Assembly (NCBI RefSeq): GCF_018860155.1
Contig: NZ_JAHKNI010000021.1
Location: forward strand, 1-64,000
DNA from: Nocardia albiluteola
GTDB taxonomy: Bacteria > Actinomycetota > Actinomycetes > Mycobacteriales > Mycobacteriaceae
DNA length: 64,000 bases
Reading direction: 5' to 3'
The notes under the pieces were generated by a model that did not search any database, was not told the DNA's origin, and saw only the letters and a program-made list of their open reading frames with translations. Made by a program: the position numbers and the translations under genes. Position 1 is the stretch's first letter. Each line of letters begins with the position of its first letter. Below are positions 46,053 through 53,982 of this stretch, one piece after another.

Positions 46053-47276
46053 TTATGACTGGTGTGCGCGCTCCCGTCGGAACTTCCGGACGAGGACGAA
46101 CGGATCGGTGTGCAGCATGGGCCGCCCGGTCAGCCAGAGGCTGCCCGGGATGCGCCGCAGCACCTCGGTGGCCGCGATGGCCATCGTCAGCACGCAGATG
46201 TACAGCACGACCGTGCCCCACAGCAGGCCGAAGGCGCTCTGCAGGTCGGGAATTACCGGTGCGAGTATCTGCAGGGCGAGCGGGTGCACCAGGAACACAC
46301 CGAACGAGCGGTCCGAACCCCACTTCACGATGCGCGCGGTGGCGTGGTCTTCGCGCCGATGAGCGGCCCACCAGCTACTGAGCGTGTACTGGGCGGCGAT
46401 GATCAGCGTGTAGCAGACCAGCAGGTGCAGCATGAAGACGTTGCTGGCCTGCCAGGGTGCGAGCTCACGGAGCTGCCGGAAATAGATCAGCTCGGACACC
46501 ACCGTCGCGAGCAGCCCGCCGCCGAGCAGCAGCGGCCCGAACCGGCGGATCGCCGCCGTCACCGACTCGATGTGCCACGCGGCCACCGTGCCGAGCACGA
46601 CGTAGAACTGGTACGGGAGCACCGTGGCGAACAGGTGATTCCAGATCCCCGCGGGCCGCCCGGTCTCCACTGGCGGATGGACCATCAGATACAGGGCGCC
46701 CACCTGCAGGGTCGCGCTCACCGCCAGCACCCAGCGATGATGCCCCCGCGTGGCCCGCAGCAGTTTCAGAATCAGCGGGAACAGCAGATACACCTGCATC
46801 GTCACCAGCAGGAAGTACAGCTGATACCAGGCGCCGCCGGTGGCGGTCTCGAACACCAGCCGCCACAGGGCCGATTTCATGCTCTCGCCCGGATGCAGCC
46901 CGGCGACGATCGAATACACCCAATAAAGCACCGACCAGGCCAGATACGGAATGCCCACGAGGGGGAAGCGTTTGCGCCAGAATGCGCGCGTGTCCAGCGG
47001 CCGCTGCCCGTACTGATAGATCAGCACGAATCCGGTGAGCGCGAAGAACGCCTGCCGCGTGAAGTGCAGGATCACCGCCACACCGTTGGCCGGGACGTTC
47101 CCCGGATCGAGCGAGTTGCCGACCACGTGGGCGCCGATGACGCAGGCGAAGGTGAGGATCCGGAACAGATCGATCTGGTGCAGATGTGCCCGCTTGGGCC
47201 GGGCGGCGGTACCGGTGCGAGTGGTGCGGGTGCCTTCGTCCGTGACTCTGGTGGGGCTTTCGACGGTGACGCTCAT
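46053..47276 (-). CDS. acyltransferase 3 (OafA-type) membrane protein
   Basis: 407 residues with about ten membrane spans. The first span contains IDLFRILTFACVIGAHV with the conserved His of acyltransferase-3 proteins; later loops include R-x-F/Y-W-R-K-R-F-P (FWRKRFPLVGIPYL). The family O-acylates sugars, lipids and small molecules at the membrane. The start codon overlaps the AMP-ligase stop (TAATG), so expression is coupled. It could use an acyl group activated by that ligase to decorate a product of the ComA-family enzyme. Confidence 0.85.
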   Translation of the reverse strand: MSVTVESPTRVTDEGTRTTRTGTAARPKRAHLHQIDLFRILTFACVIGAHVVGNSLDPGNVPANGVAVILHFTRQAFFALTGFVLIYQYGQRPLDTRAFWRKRFPLVGIPYLAWSVLYWVYSIVAGLHPGESMKSALWRLVFETATGGAWYQLYFLLVTMQVYLLFPLILKLLRATRGHHRWVLAVSATLQVGALYLMVHPPVETGRPAGIWNHLFATVLPYQFYVVLGTVAAWHIESVTAAIRRFGPLLLGGGLLATVVSELIYFRQLRELAPWQASNVFMLHLLVCYTLIIAAQYTLSSWWAAHRREDHATARIVKWGSDRSFGVFLVHPLALQILAPVIPDLQSAFGLLWGTVVLYICVLTMAIAATEVLRRIPGSLWLTGRPMLHTDPFVLVRKFRRERAHQS

Positions 47277-48772
47277 TAGACGACCGCAACTTGCAAACGG
47301 CTGCGCATGCGGTGCCGCTGCACCTTTCCGGTCGGCGCGCGCGGGAAGTCCTCGACGAGCACGATCTCGGCGGGCTGCTTGATTCGGGACAGCTCCATTT
47401 CACATCGCGTGCGCAGCTGGTCCAGCAGCTCGGTGTGGTCGTCCCAGCGGGCCGGGATGACGTGGGCGACCGGAACGCTGCCGAGAATCGGATCCACCCG
47501 GCCGACGACGACCACGTCCCGCACGCCGGGCTCGGCCTGCAGCACCTCCTCGATCTCCCGCGGATACAGCAGCTCGCCGCCGCGGTTGATCACGTCGTCA
47601 CTACGGCCGGCCAGGTAGACGAAACCCGCCTCGTCGATCCGGCCCATATCGCCGGTATCGAGCCAGCCCTGCGCGTCGAAGCGCTCGGCGGCGCGGCCGC
47701 CCATGTACCCCGTGATGACCCCCGCGCCTCGAATATGCACCCTGCCCACGGTATCGCTTCTCACTACGCGGTTCTGGGCATCCCGGACTTGTAGTTCGAT
47801 TCCGACCGGGCGACCGCACGAACCCGCAGGTGCGGGCTCCGCTAGGCCGGTGGCGGTGATCTGGCTGGCCGCCTCGGTCATGCCGTAGCTCTCCACGATC
47901 GGCACTCCGGTCGCGGCGGAGATGCGCTCGCGCACCGGGACGGGCAGCGGCGCGGAGGCCGAGCGGATGAAGCGCAGTTCCGGTGGCACGACGGGTGCGG
48001 CCGCGCCGTCGGCGGTCAGCACGCCCAGGATGGCGGGCACGGCGTTGAGCCAGGTGATTCGCTTCGCGGTGAGCAGCGGCCAGAATCCGGTCGCGTGGAA
48101 TCGCTGGTCGAGGACCAGGCAGGCGCCCGCGCGCAGGGTGGCCAGCAGCGCGACAACCTCGGCGTTGATGTGGAACAGCGGCAGGCAGTTGTAGCCGCGG
48201 TCCTGGACGCCGAGCTTGTTGTGGTCGGCGATGGCCGTCGCGACGTGCAGCAGCTGGTCTTCGGTCAGCCGCATCGCCTTGGGCGCTCCGGTGGAACCCG
48301 AGGTCGCCAGCAGTACCGAGCCGCCTGGAGCGCGGTGTGCCGCATGAGGCGTGCCGGGCGTGGTGTGCGGCTCGGGGCTCGTCGGCAGCGCGAGGATGCC
48401 CAGGGCGCGGGCGAGGTCCGGACGGTCGCCGATGACGGCGGACGGGGAGATCGGCTCGAGCGTGCGGCGGCGTTCGGCCATCGGGGCGTGCGGGTCCACC
48501 GGGACCGCGCAGCGGCCGGCGGCGATGACCGAGAGATAGATGATCGCGAAGGTGAGCGGATCGGCGATGTCCAGCACGACGGCCGCGTCGGGCGGCGTCT
48601 GGGCGTCCAGGTAGGCGGTCCAGCGCGCGGACAGCGTCGCCAGTGCTCCGTAGGTGACTTCGCCGTCACTGCGGGCATCCTCGAGGAACGTGCTCGTGGA
48701 ACGCTGATCCGCATGGTCGGCGATCAGCGCGGCCACGGACGTCTCGGTTACCCGATCCTTGCTCTGCGTCAT
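47276..48772 (-). CDS. class I adenylate-forming acyl-CoA ligase/synthetase
   Basis: 498 residues with intact motifs: A3 loop LLATSGSTGAPKAMRLT, A5 VESYGMTEAASQIT, A7 GWLDTGDMG, A8-like SDDVINRGGELLYPREIEEVL, and the catalytic Lys in APTGKVQRHRMR. It should activate a carboxylic acid as acyl-AMP and pass it to CoA or another acceptor; it resembles oxalyl-/medium-chain acyl-CoA synthetases. ATG 48772 has GAGGGA at a good distance; ATG 48796 is an alternative. First gene of the four-gene operon, with a tandem repeat in its promoter region. Confidence 0.88.
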   Translation of the reverse strand: MTQSKDRVTETSVAALIADHADQRSTSTFLEDARSDGEVTYGALATLSARWTAYLDAQTPPDAAVVLDIADPLTFAIIYLSVIAAGRCAVPVDPHAPMAERRRTLEPISPSAVIGDRPDLARALGILALPTSPEPHTTPGTPHAAHRAPGGSVLLATSGSTGAPKAMRLTEDQLLHVATAIADHNKLGVQDRGYNCLPLFHINAEVVALLATLRAGACLVLDQRFHATGFWPLLTAKRITWLNAVPAILGVLTADGAAAPVVPPELRFIRSASAPLPVPVRERISAATGVPIVESYGMTEAASQITATGLAEPAPAGSCGRPVGIELQVRDAQNRVVRSDTVGRVHIRGAGVITGYMGGRAAERFDAQGWLDTGDMGRIDEAGFVYLAGRSDDVINRGGELLYPREIEEVLQAEPGVRDVVVVGRVDPILGSVPVAHVIPARWDDHTELLDQLRTRCEMELSRIKQPAEIVLVEDFPRAPTGKVQRHRMRSRLQVAVV

Positions 48773-48830
48773 CTGCTTCCCTCGGTCGGCTGTCATCGAG
48801 CCATCGTTCCCACCGAGCCTGTGAGCCATA

Positions 48831-48852
48831 TGTGAGCCATATGATCGGTTCC
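48831..48852. repeat. tandem 11-bp direct repeat upstream of the AMP-ligase operon
   Basis: Two exact copies of GTGAGCCATAT (48831-48841 and 48842-48852), 59-80 bp upstream of the ligase start. The 11-bp period is one helical turn, so a protein would see both copies on one face of the DNA: a candidate activator or repressor site. Confidence 0.55.
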
Positions 48853-48908
48853 TCCGAATCGACTGTGCCGCTTGACAGCAGCCCGTCAACGGGCGTCGAC
48901 GCCGGATC

Positions 48909-49640
48909 TTAGTGCGTCAACCCGCGGGTTAGGCCGTCATGACGGAAATCATCGGCCAGCTTGTCCGCGATCCAGCGGTGACCCGCCGATGTGGGGTGCA
49001 GACGGTCCGACACTGTGGGGAATACCCAATGTGAGGTCAGGGGATCGAAGACATACACGTGGGGATCGGTGGCACGGGCCGCCGCGACGATCGTTTCGTC
49101 GGTGGCCCACGCCGCCGAGGAGGGCTGGCCCTTCGGGAAGACCGTCATCACGCCGAGCGCCGCGTCCGGGGCCTGGGTCTGGATCTCGCCGATGACCTTG
49201 TGCACGCTCGCGGCCAATTCGGCCGGGGGCATGCCGATGTCGTTGTAGCCGGACTGCACGATCACCATCGTCGGGTGGTGCTCGTGGAGCTGCAGCTTGG
49301 CCAGCAGCTTCAGCATCGGGCCCAGCCGGTGCTTGCCGAGGGCGATGTAGCCGGCGCCGGGATCCGCGCTGACCACCGATTGCCAGCCGAGCTGCTGAGC
49401 CAGCACCTGCGGCCAGGCGTCGTCGGGCTTTGTCGCGCCGACGCCGTCGCTGATCGATGCGCCGACGACCGCCAGGATCGGGCGCTCGGCCGTCACCGTG
49501 TTGGGGGCACTCGTGGGGCCGGGGGCCGATGCGGCGTCCGGTCCGGTGGCACTCGCATGCTCGTGCTGGGCAACCAGGCCGACCAGCGACGCGCACGAGA
49601 CTACTGCGGCGCAGACGCCGATCCTCCAGGCATGCTTCAC
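48909..49640 (-). CDS. secreted SGNH/GDSL-family hydrolase
   Basis: 243 residues, GTG start chosen because it begins a good signal peptide (KHAWRIGVCAAVVSCASLVGLV to about residue 32). Block I reads VVGASISDG with the nucleophilic Ser, block III has GYNDIG, and block V has DRLHPTSAGH with the Asp/His pair, so the triad is complete. Extracytoplasmic lipase, esterase or carbohydrate-acetyl esterase activity is likely; substrate unknown. Its 3' end lies 136 bp from the AMP-ligase start on the same strand. Confidence 0.85.
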   Translation of the reverse strand: MKHAWRIGVCAAVVSCASLVGLVAQHEHASATGPDAASAPGPTSAPNTVTAERPILAVVGASISDGVGATKPDDAWPQVLAQQLGWQSVVSADPGAGYIALGKHRLGPMLKLLAKLQLHEHHPTMVIVQSGYNDIGMPPAELAASVHKVIGEIQTQAPDAALGVMTVFPKGQPSSAAWATDETIVAAARATDPHVYVFDPLTSHWVFPTVSDRLHPTSAGHRWIADKLADDFRHDGLTRGLTH

Positions 49641-49831
49641 GACGTCAGTGTTATCAGGACGACGGACTCGGTCAAGCAGGCGGGCCGGGTGAGCTGGGCC
49701 GCGGCGGTTTTCGGGATCACCCGGTGATTTTCTCATCGGATGCGTGCTGTCGCATACCCCGTCACCTAATGGGCGCCGGCGGCGAAGCCGTCCTCAGCCC
49801 GCGCATGGCCGGAGCGAATGCGGAGGTACGC

Positions 49832-51619
49832 CTACCCGCTAATGGCGTAGGGGCCGCGGAGGCGGCGGGCGGCCTCGAGGATGCCGAGGATCCGGGAGCC
49901 GGGCAGGCCGATGGAGGCGCCGATCGCGGCGGGGGTCCAGGATTCCTCGGCGAGAGTCAGGACCTCGGCGAGCTGTTCGACGGGGAGTTTGGAGAGGCGG
50001 CGTTCGGAGAGTTCGCGGGCCACCGTCCAGACTTCGGCGCCGTCGTCGAATTCGGCGGGCGCCTCGTCGGTGTCGTCCCAGGGTTCGGGGGTGTCGTGGT
50101 CGTCCCGGGGGGCGGTGAAGTCGTGGGAGATCGGGCGGGGGACAACGGGGTTCGGGGTCGGCACGATGTGCGGACGGCGGGGGGCAGCGGGTTCGGGGGT
50201 TGGCTGCTCGTCGAGGGAGAGTTGGGTGCCGCGCTCGGCGGGGCCGGCGGGGGTGGGCTCGACGGGGCGAGCCGGGGTGGGCTCCGCGGGGCGGGGCGAG
50301 GTGGTGGGCTCGACCGTTGTGATCTGGCGGTGCTCGTACGGGTGCTGTGCCGCGGTGTGGTTCGACCACTGAATGTCGTCGGTGTGAATGCCGTTGGCGC
50401 TGTCCGGGGATTCGATGTGGGGTGGCTCGTCGACGGCTGCGCCCGCGGCCTGGGGTGCGGGTTCGTTCAGTGTCGTGGGAGCGGGCTCATGATGTACGGA
50501 GGCGGTGTTGTTGTCGGTGGCGGCGGGATTCGCTGCGGCAGCTGGGCGCCGGAGCTCCTGCGGTTGCCCGATGCTTGCCGCATGCTCGATCGACATGTCC
50601 GTCGCGCCGGATTGCGCACCGGCGGTGACGGAATCGCCGACGGCCGCAGCGGCCTGCGGGGCAGGTGCGGCGGGGGGAACGAACTGCCCGGCGGTCATTC
50701 CGAATTGTCCGGAGTCGGGGCGAAACGTATGGCCTATCGGCAAGGCGGCGGATTCAGCGGTGCCGGGGGCGAATTCGGCGAACGTCGGGCACAGCTCGCC
50801 GAATTCGACCGTGGTGGCCGGGTATTGGCGGGACGGGTCGTCGGGGGTGGTCTCCGCCTCGGCGGGGATGGCCTCGATGAGCTGGGCGTAGCGCGCGGAG
50901 ACCCAGGCGTGCAGCCAGATCACCACGCCGACCATGACCGGGGCCACGGCGGCCTCGGCGGCGCGGGCCAGGGCCCCGGCGGCCAGGTGCGGGCCCGCGT
51001 TGAGGGCGATGGTGACGCCCAGCAGCGCGACCTCGAGGAAAACCACCTTGCCGCGGGCGATTTCGCGGCCCCAGCGGGCGGCGGTGGTGGCGACGACCAT
51101 GATGGTGATGATCGGGATCGAGATCATCGCCTCGAAACCGTAGCTGAGCCAGTACAGCGGATCGGCCATATCGCCGCTGGGCACCAGGTTGTGCTGCACG
51201 TTCACGCCGGCCCACAGCATGCCCAGCACGACGACGCCGATCAACGCGCGCGAGGACCATTCCGCGCGCCGGTACAGCTGGGCAAGGCGCGCATCGGGAT
51301 TGGCGACCCGCCGCCGTGATGCCAGCGCGCGGCGATGCCAGCGCGCATCGTCCTCGTCGTCGCGGCGCAGGGCCAGCGCGACGCGGCGGTCCCGCTTCTC
51401 GGCGGCCAGCTCGGCGGTGACCGCGCGCCGCCGCTGCTTGCGACGCTGGGTCCGCATCCACTCCGCGAGCTCGCGTTCGGCCGCGATCTCCGCCTCCGAC
51501 AGCTCCGCGAACAGCGCCGGATCCGACTGCAGCGGTAGCTTGCCGCGCGCGGTGGCGACTCGATCCGCCAGGGCGGCGACCTCGGATTCGGAATTGCCGG
51601 TCGACCGATTGTCGAGCAT
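49832..51619 (-). CDS. DUF2637 (SpdB-like) membrane protein behind an SOS box
   Basis: 595 residues. An N-terminal coiled, charged region (about 1-115) is followed by four hydrophobic segments (about 125-245: ALIGVVVLGMLWAGVNV, AMISIPIITIMVVATTAA, VVFLEVALLGVTIALNAG, VAPVMVGVVIWLHAWV), typical of DUF2637, which occurs in actinobacterial plasmids and integrative elements. A long Pro/Thr/Ala-rich disordered stretch and a C-terminal HTH-like end (WTPAAIGASIGLPGSRILGIL) complete it. ATG 51619 has GGAAGG 6-7 nt upstream. A consensus promoter and a LexA-type box lie upstream, suggesting induction by DNA damage, as expected for a mobile-element gene. Confidence 0.82.
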   Translation of the reverse strand: MLDNRSTGNSESEVAALADRVATARGKLPLQSDPALFAELSEAEIAAERELAEWMRTQRRKQRRRAVTAELAAEKRDRRVALALRRDDEDDARWHRRALASRRRVANPDARLAQLYRRAEWSSRALIGVVVLGMLWAGVNVQHNLVPSGDMADPLYWLSYGFEAMISIPIITIMVVATTAARWGREIARGKVVFLEVALLGVTIALNAGPHLAAGALARAAEAAVAPVMVGVVIWLHAWVSARYAQLIEAIPAEAETTPDDPSRQYPATTVEFGELCPTFAEFAPGTAESAALPIGHTFRPDSGQFGMTAGQFVPPAAPAPQAAAAVGDSVTAGAQSGATDMSIEHAASIGQPQELRRPAAAANPAATDNNTASVHHEPAPTTLNEPAPQAAGAAVDEPPHIESPDSANGIHTDDIQWSNHTAAQHPYEHRQITTVEPTTSPRPAEPTPARPVEPTPAGPAERGTQLSLDEQPTPEPAAPRRPHIVPTPNPVVPRPISHDFTAPRDDHDTPEPWDDTDEAPAEFDDGAEVWTVARELSERRLSKLPVEQLAEVLTLAEESWTPAAIGASIGLPGSRILGILEAARRLRGPYAISG

Positions 51620-51699
51620 GGCGCGCCTTCCCGGGAGCGGATGCGGCCCGGGCTCATGCCGGGCCGGATTACTCGAACGTATGTGTGATGCGCTGAGTG

Positions 51700-51728
51700 A
51701 GAATAATCCGCGACCTATCCCAGGTCAA
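51700..51728 (-). promoter_or_regulatory. sigma-A-like promoter of the DUF2637 gene
   Basis: On the minus strand TTGACC (51728-51723), a 17-bp spacer and TATTCT (51705-51700), about 80 bp before the ATG. Spacing is ideal and both hexamers are close to consensus. Confidence 0.65.
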
Positions 51729-51737
51729 TGATTTGTC

Positions 51738-51751
51738 CGAACATCAGTTCG
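51738..51751. promoter_or_regulatory. LexA-type SOS box CGAAC-N4-GTTCG
   Basis: CGAACATCAGTTCG, embedded in a longer 7-bp perfect inverted repeat (TCCGAAC/GTTCGGA, 51736-51753). It matches the actinobacterial/Gram-positive LexA consensus exactly. It begins 10 bp upstream of the -35 box of the DUF2637 gene. Confidence 0.65.
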
Positions 51752-51794
51752 GAAATAGTTCGAAAATGCCCGTCCACCGGCAACTTTCGAGAAA

Positions 51795-52574
51795 TCAGTG
51801 GAGTGCGGTGTGCCACACCAGCGCGGCGGCCAGGGCCCCGGCGCCGTTGAGCGACCAGTGCAGCGCGATCGGCGCCAGCAGGCTGCCGCTGCGCCGCCGC
51901 AGCCAGGTGAATACCGCACCCGCCGCGGCCGTCGCGAGCACCGCCAGCGCGATACCGGCGATCTGCGCGGCCGGACCGCTACCCAGGATTCCGCTCAGCC
52001 CGCGATTGCCGCTGGTGAGGCCGAGCGACGACGCGATATGCCAGAGCCCGAAAAGCAGTGAGCCCGCCGCGAATACGCCGCGCACGCCGTAGGCGCGATC
52101 GAGCGTGCCGTGCAGCACGCCGCGGAACGCCAATTCCTCGGGGATGACGGTCTGCAGCGGAATGACGATCATCGAGGCGATCATCGCGCCGGAGATGGTC
52201 GCGTAGCGATCGGCCAGGAAGAACGGACGCGTGAGCGGGAGCAGGGCGCCGATCGTCACCGCGCCGAGCACGATGCCCACGGCGCCGACCGCGTAGAGGG
52301 TGCCGCGCCGCCAGTGCCGCGGCGAGAGGCCGAGCTCGGACCAGCCCAGCCCGCGCCGGCGCATCAGCAGCGCCAGCACGATCGCCGCCGCGGGCACCGT
52401 CAGGATGTTCGCCCACGCCGAGGTGAAGTGGGCGATCAGGTTGGTGCACGCCAGCGTCAGGACCACGACGGCTACGTCGATATACGCGTGAATCCGCCGG
52501 GCCGGGCCGGTGGGGGATGCGGGGAGGGCGGATCCGCCCTCGGCGGACACGCCGTCGTTATCGTTTCGAGACAT
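51795..52574 (-). CDS. CPBP-family intramembrane metalloprotease
   Basis: 259 residues with seven or eight membrane spans. The ABI/CPBP motifs are intact: PEELAFRGVL (EExxxR), FGLWHI (FxxxH) and HWSLNGAGA (HxxxN). Members cleave membrane-embedded substrates, as in Rce1-like prenyl proteases and bacteriocin self-immunity. Monocistronic; no obvious partner peptide is adjacent. Confidence 0.88.
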   Translation of the reverse strand: MSRNDNDGVSAEGGSALPASPTGPARRIHAYIDVAVVVLTLACTNLIAHFTSAWANILTVPAAAIVLALLMRRRGLGWSELGLSPRHWRRGTLYAVGAVGIVLGAVTIGALLPLTRPFFLADRYATISGAMIASMIVIPLQTVIPEELAFRGVLHGTLDRAYGVRGVFAAGSLLFGLWHIASSLGLTSGNRGLSGILGSGPAAQIAGIALAVLATAAAGAVFTWLRRRSGSLLAPIALHWSLNGAGALAAALVWHTALH

Positions 52575-52583
52575 CGCAGCCAG

Positions 52584-52666
52584 TCTACGTACATTTGCTG
52601 AGAGTGCGCCGTGATTCTGGGTCTCGATTCGAGACGACTCCCGTGTTGTATGTATATGTCTACGTA
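52584..52666. other. repeat-rich short intergenic region between CPBP and RluA-type genes
   Basis: TCTACGTA occurs at 52584-52591 and again at 52659-52666. Between them lies a perfect palindrome GTCTCGA-T-TCGAGAC (52621-52635) and an AT-rich TATGTATATG. The DNA is unusually AT-rich for this window and probably carries the CPBP promoter and an operator. Confidence 0.35.
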
Positions 52667-52728
52667 TGCGGCGTCATTCGAGCGTCGATGCGGCGAGCGC
52701 CGGGCGCAAGGCTTCGAGGAGTCGCTGC

Positions 52729-53658
52729 CTACGCCGCCCATCCCTGCGGATCGGTCCATGCCTGCAGTGTGCGGGTCGTCTCGAACCGGCGTGGTTCGCC
52801 GGAAATGGGATCGGTGAATTCCAGTGTGGCGGCGAGTAATTGCAGCGGCCGGGTGAAATCGCCGACCGGCTTGTCGGTGAGTTCGGGAAAGAAGTCGTCG
52901 CCGAGAATCGGGATGCCGAGGCCGTTCATGTGGATGCGCAGCTGATGCGTACGGCCGGTGTGTGGCGAGAGCCGGTAGCGGCCCAGGCCGTCGCGGTGCT
53001 CGAGCAGCTCCACGAGGGTCTCGGCGTTCGGCTCGCCGTCCTCCTCGAAGGCCCGGATAATGGTGCGCTTCTTGATGATTCGGCTGTGCACGGTCCGTGG
53101 CAGCGCGAGATCCGGGTCGTATCGGGCGATCGCCTCGTACTCTTTGCGGACACGCCGGTCCCCGAACAGTTTCTGATACGCGCCGCGGCGGGCGGGGGTG
53201 ATCACGAACAGCACCAGGCCCGCGGTGGCACGATCCAGGCGATGGGCCGGAATCAGATCCGGCAGTTCCAGTTCGCGCCGCAGTCGCACCAGTGCCGTCT
53301 GCAGAATGTGCTGCCCGCGCGGGATCGTGGAGAGGAAATGCGGTTTGTCGACGACCAGCAGATCCTCGTCGCGGTGCACGATCGAGATCTCGAACGGCAC
53401 CTCGGTCTCGTCCGGCAGGTCGCGGTGAAACCACACCGCCCCGCCCGGGTTGTACGGCGCATCGGGTGCGATCGGACCCTCCAGGTCGACGATCGCGCCC
53501 GCGGCGAGCAGCTCATCGATGCGGCTCGGGGCGACCCGGGGTAGCCGCTCCACGAGATGATCGCGGATGGTCGCCCAGGAGTCGTCGTCCGGCAGCCGCA
53601 GCCGCGCCGGATCGAGTCCGTGCCGCTTGGGGAGCGGTGGGTTCTGCCTGCGTCTCAT
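52729..53658 (-). CDS. RluA-type RNA pseudouridine synthase
   Basis: 309 residues. It contains the catalytic motif PAHRLDRATAGLVLF (the Asp of HRLDR is the nucleophile), the substrate-side VVDKPHFLSTIPRG, and SPHTGRTHQLRIHMNGLG. It converts specific uridines of rRNA or tRNA to pseudouridine; the target base cannot be told. ATG 53658 is preferred; longer in-frame starts add unrelated residues. The usual S4 domain is reduced (the DELLAAGAIVD region at the N-terminus). Confidence 0.9.
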   Translation of the reverse strand: MRRRQNPPLPKRHGLDPARLRLPDDDSWATIRDHLVERLPRVAPSRIDELLAAGAIVDLEGPIAPDAPYNPGGAVWFHRDLPDETEVPFEISIVHRDEDLLVVDKPHFLSTIPRGQHILQTALVRLRRELELPDLIPAHRLDRATAGLVLFVITPARRGAYQKLFGDRRVRKEYEAIARYDPDLALPRTVHSRIIKKRTIIRAFEEDGEPNAETLVELLEHRDGLGRYRLSPHTGRTHQLRIHMNGLGIPILGDDFFPELTDKPVGDFTRPLQLLAATLEFTDPISGEPRRFETTRTLQAWTDPQGWAA

Positions 53659-53982
53659 CAATAACGAGACTAATTCACCCTTCTCGAGCGGATGTGATCC
53701 TGCCCCGGACCGAACTGGGCCGGGCGGATGCGCAACGCGCTGTGCGTGGACGATTGGCCCCGGCGGCCGCACAGGAGCGGCTACGCTTCTGTGCCTGGGC
53801 AGGTTCACCGAGCTCCGAACCCGCCGAGAGGCGATGCCGAGAAGAAGCTGTTGTCCCAGGCACAATGTCCGCTGTTCCCGGTGCGGTGGGAGGAGCTGTT
53901 CGTCGATGGTGATGATCGAGGCGATGGTGTGCGGCACGCCCGCGATGGCGTTGCGCCATGACGCGGTGCCGGAGGTGATCGT
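53659..53982. other. intergenic region, 324 bp, divergent
   Basis: Lies between the minus-strand RluA-type gene and the plus-strand debranching-like gene. Open frames here have no start signals or recognisable residues. The only clear element is GGAGGTGAT (53971-53979), the ribosome-binding site of the next gene. Promoters for both genes must lie here but I cannot place them. Confidence 0.5.
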
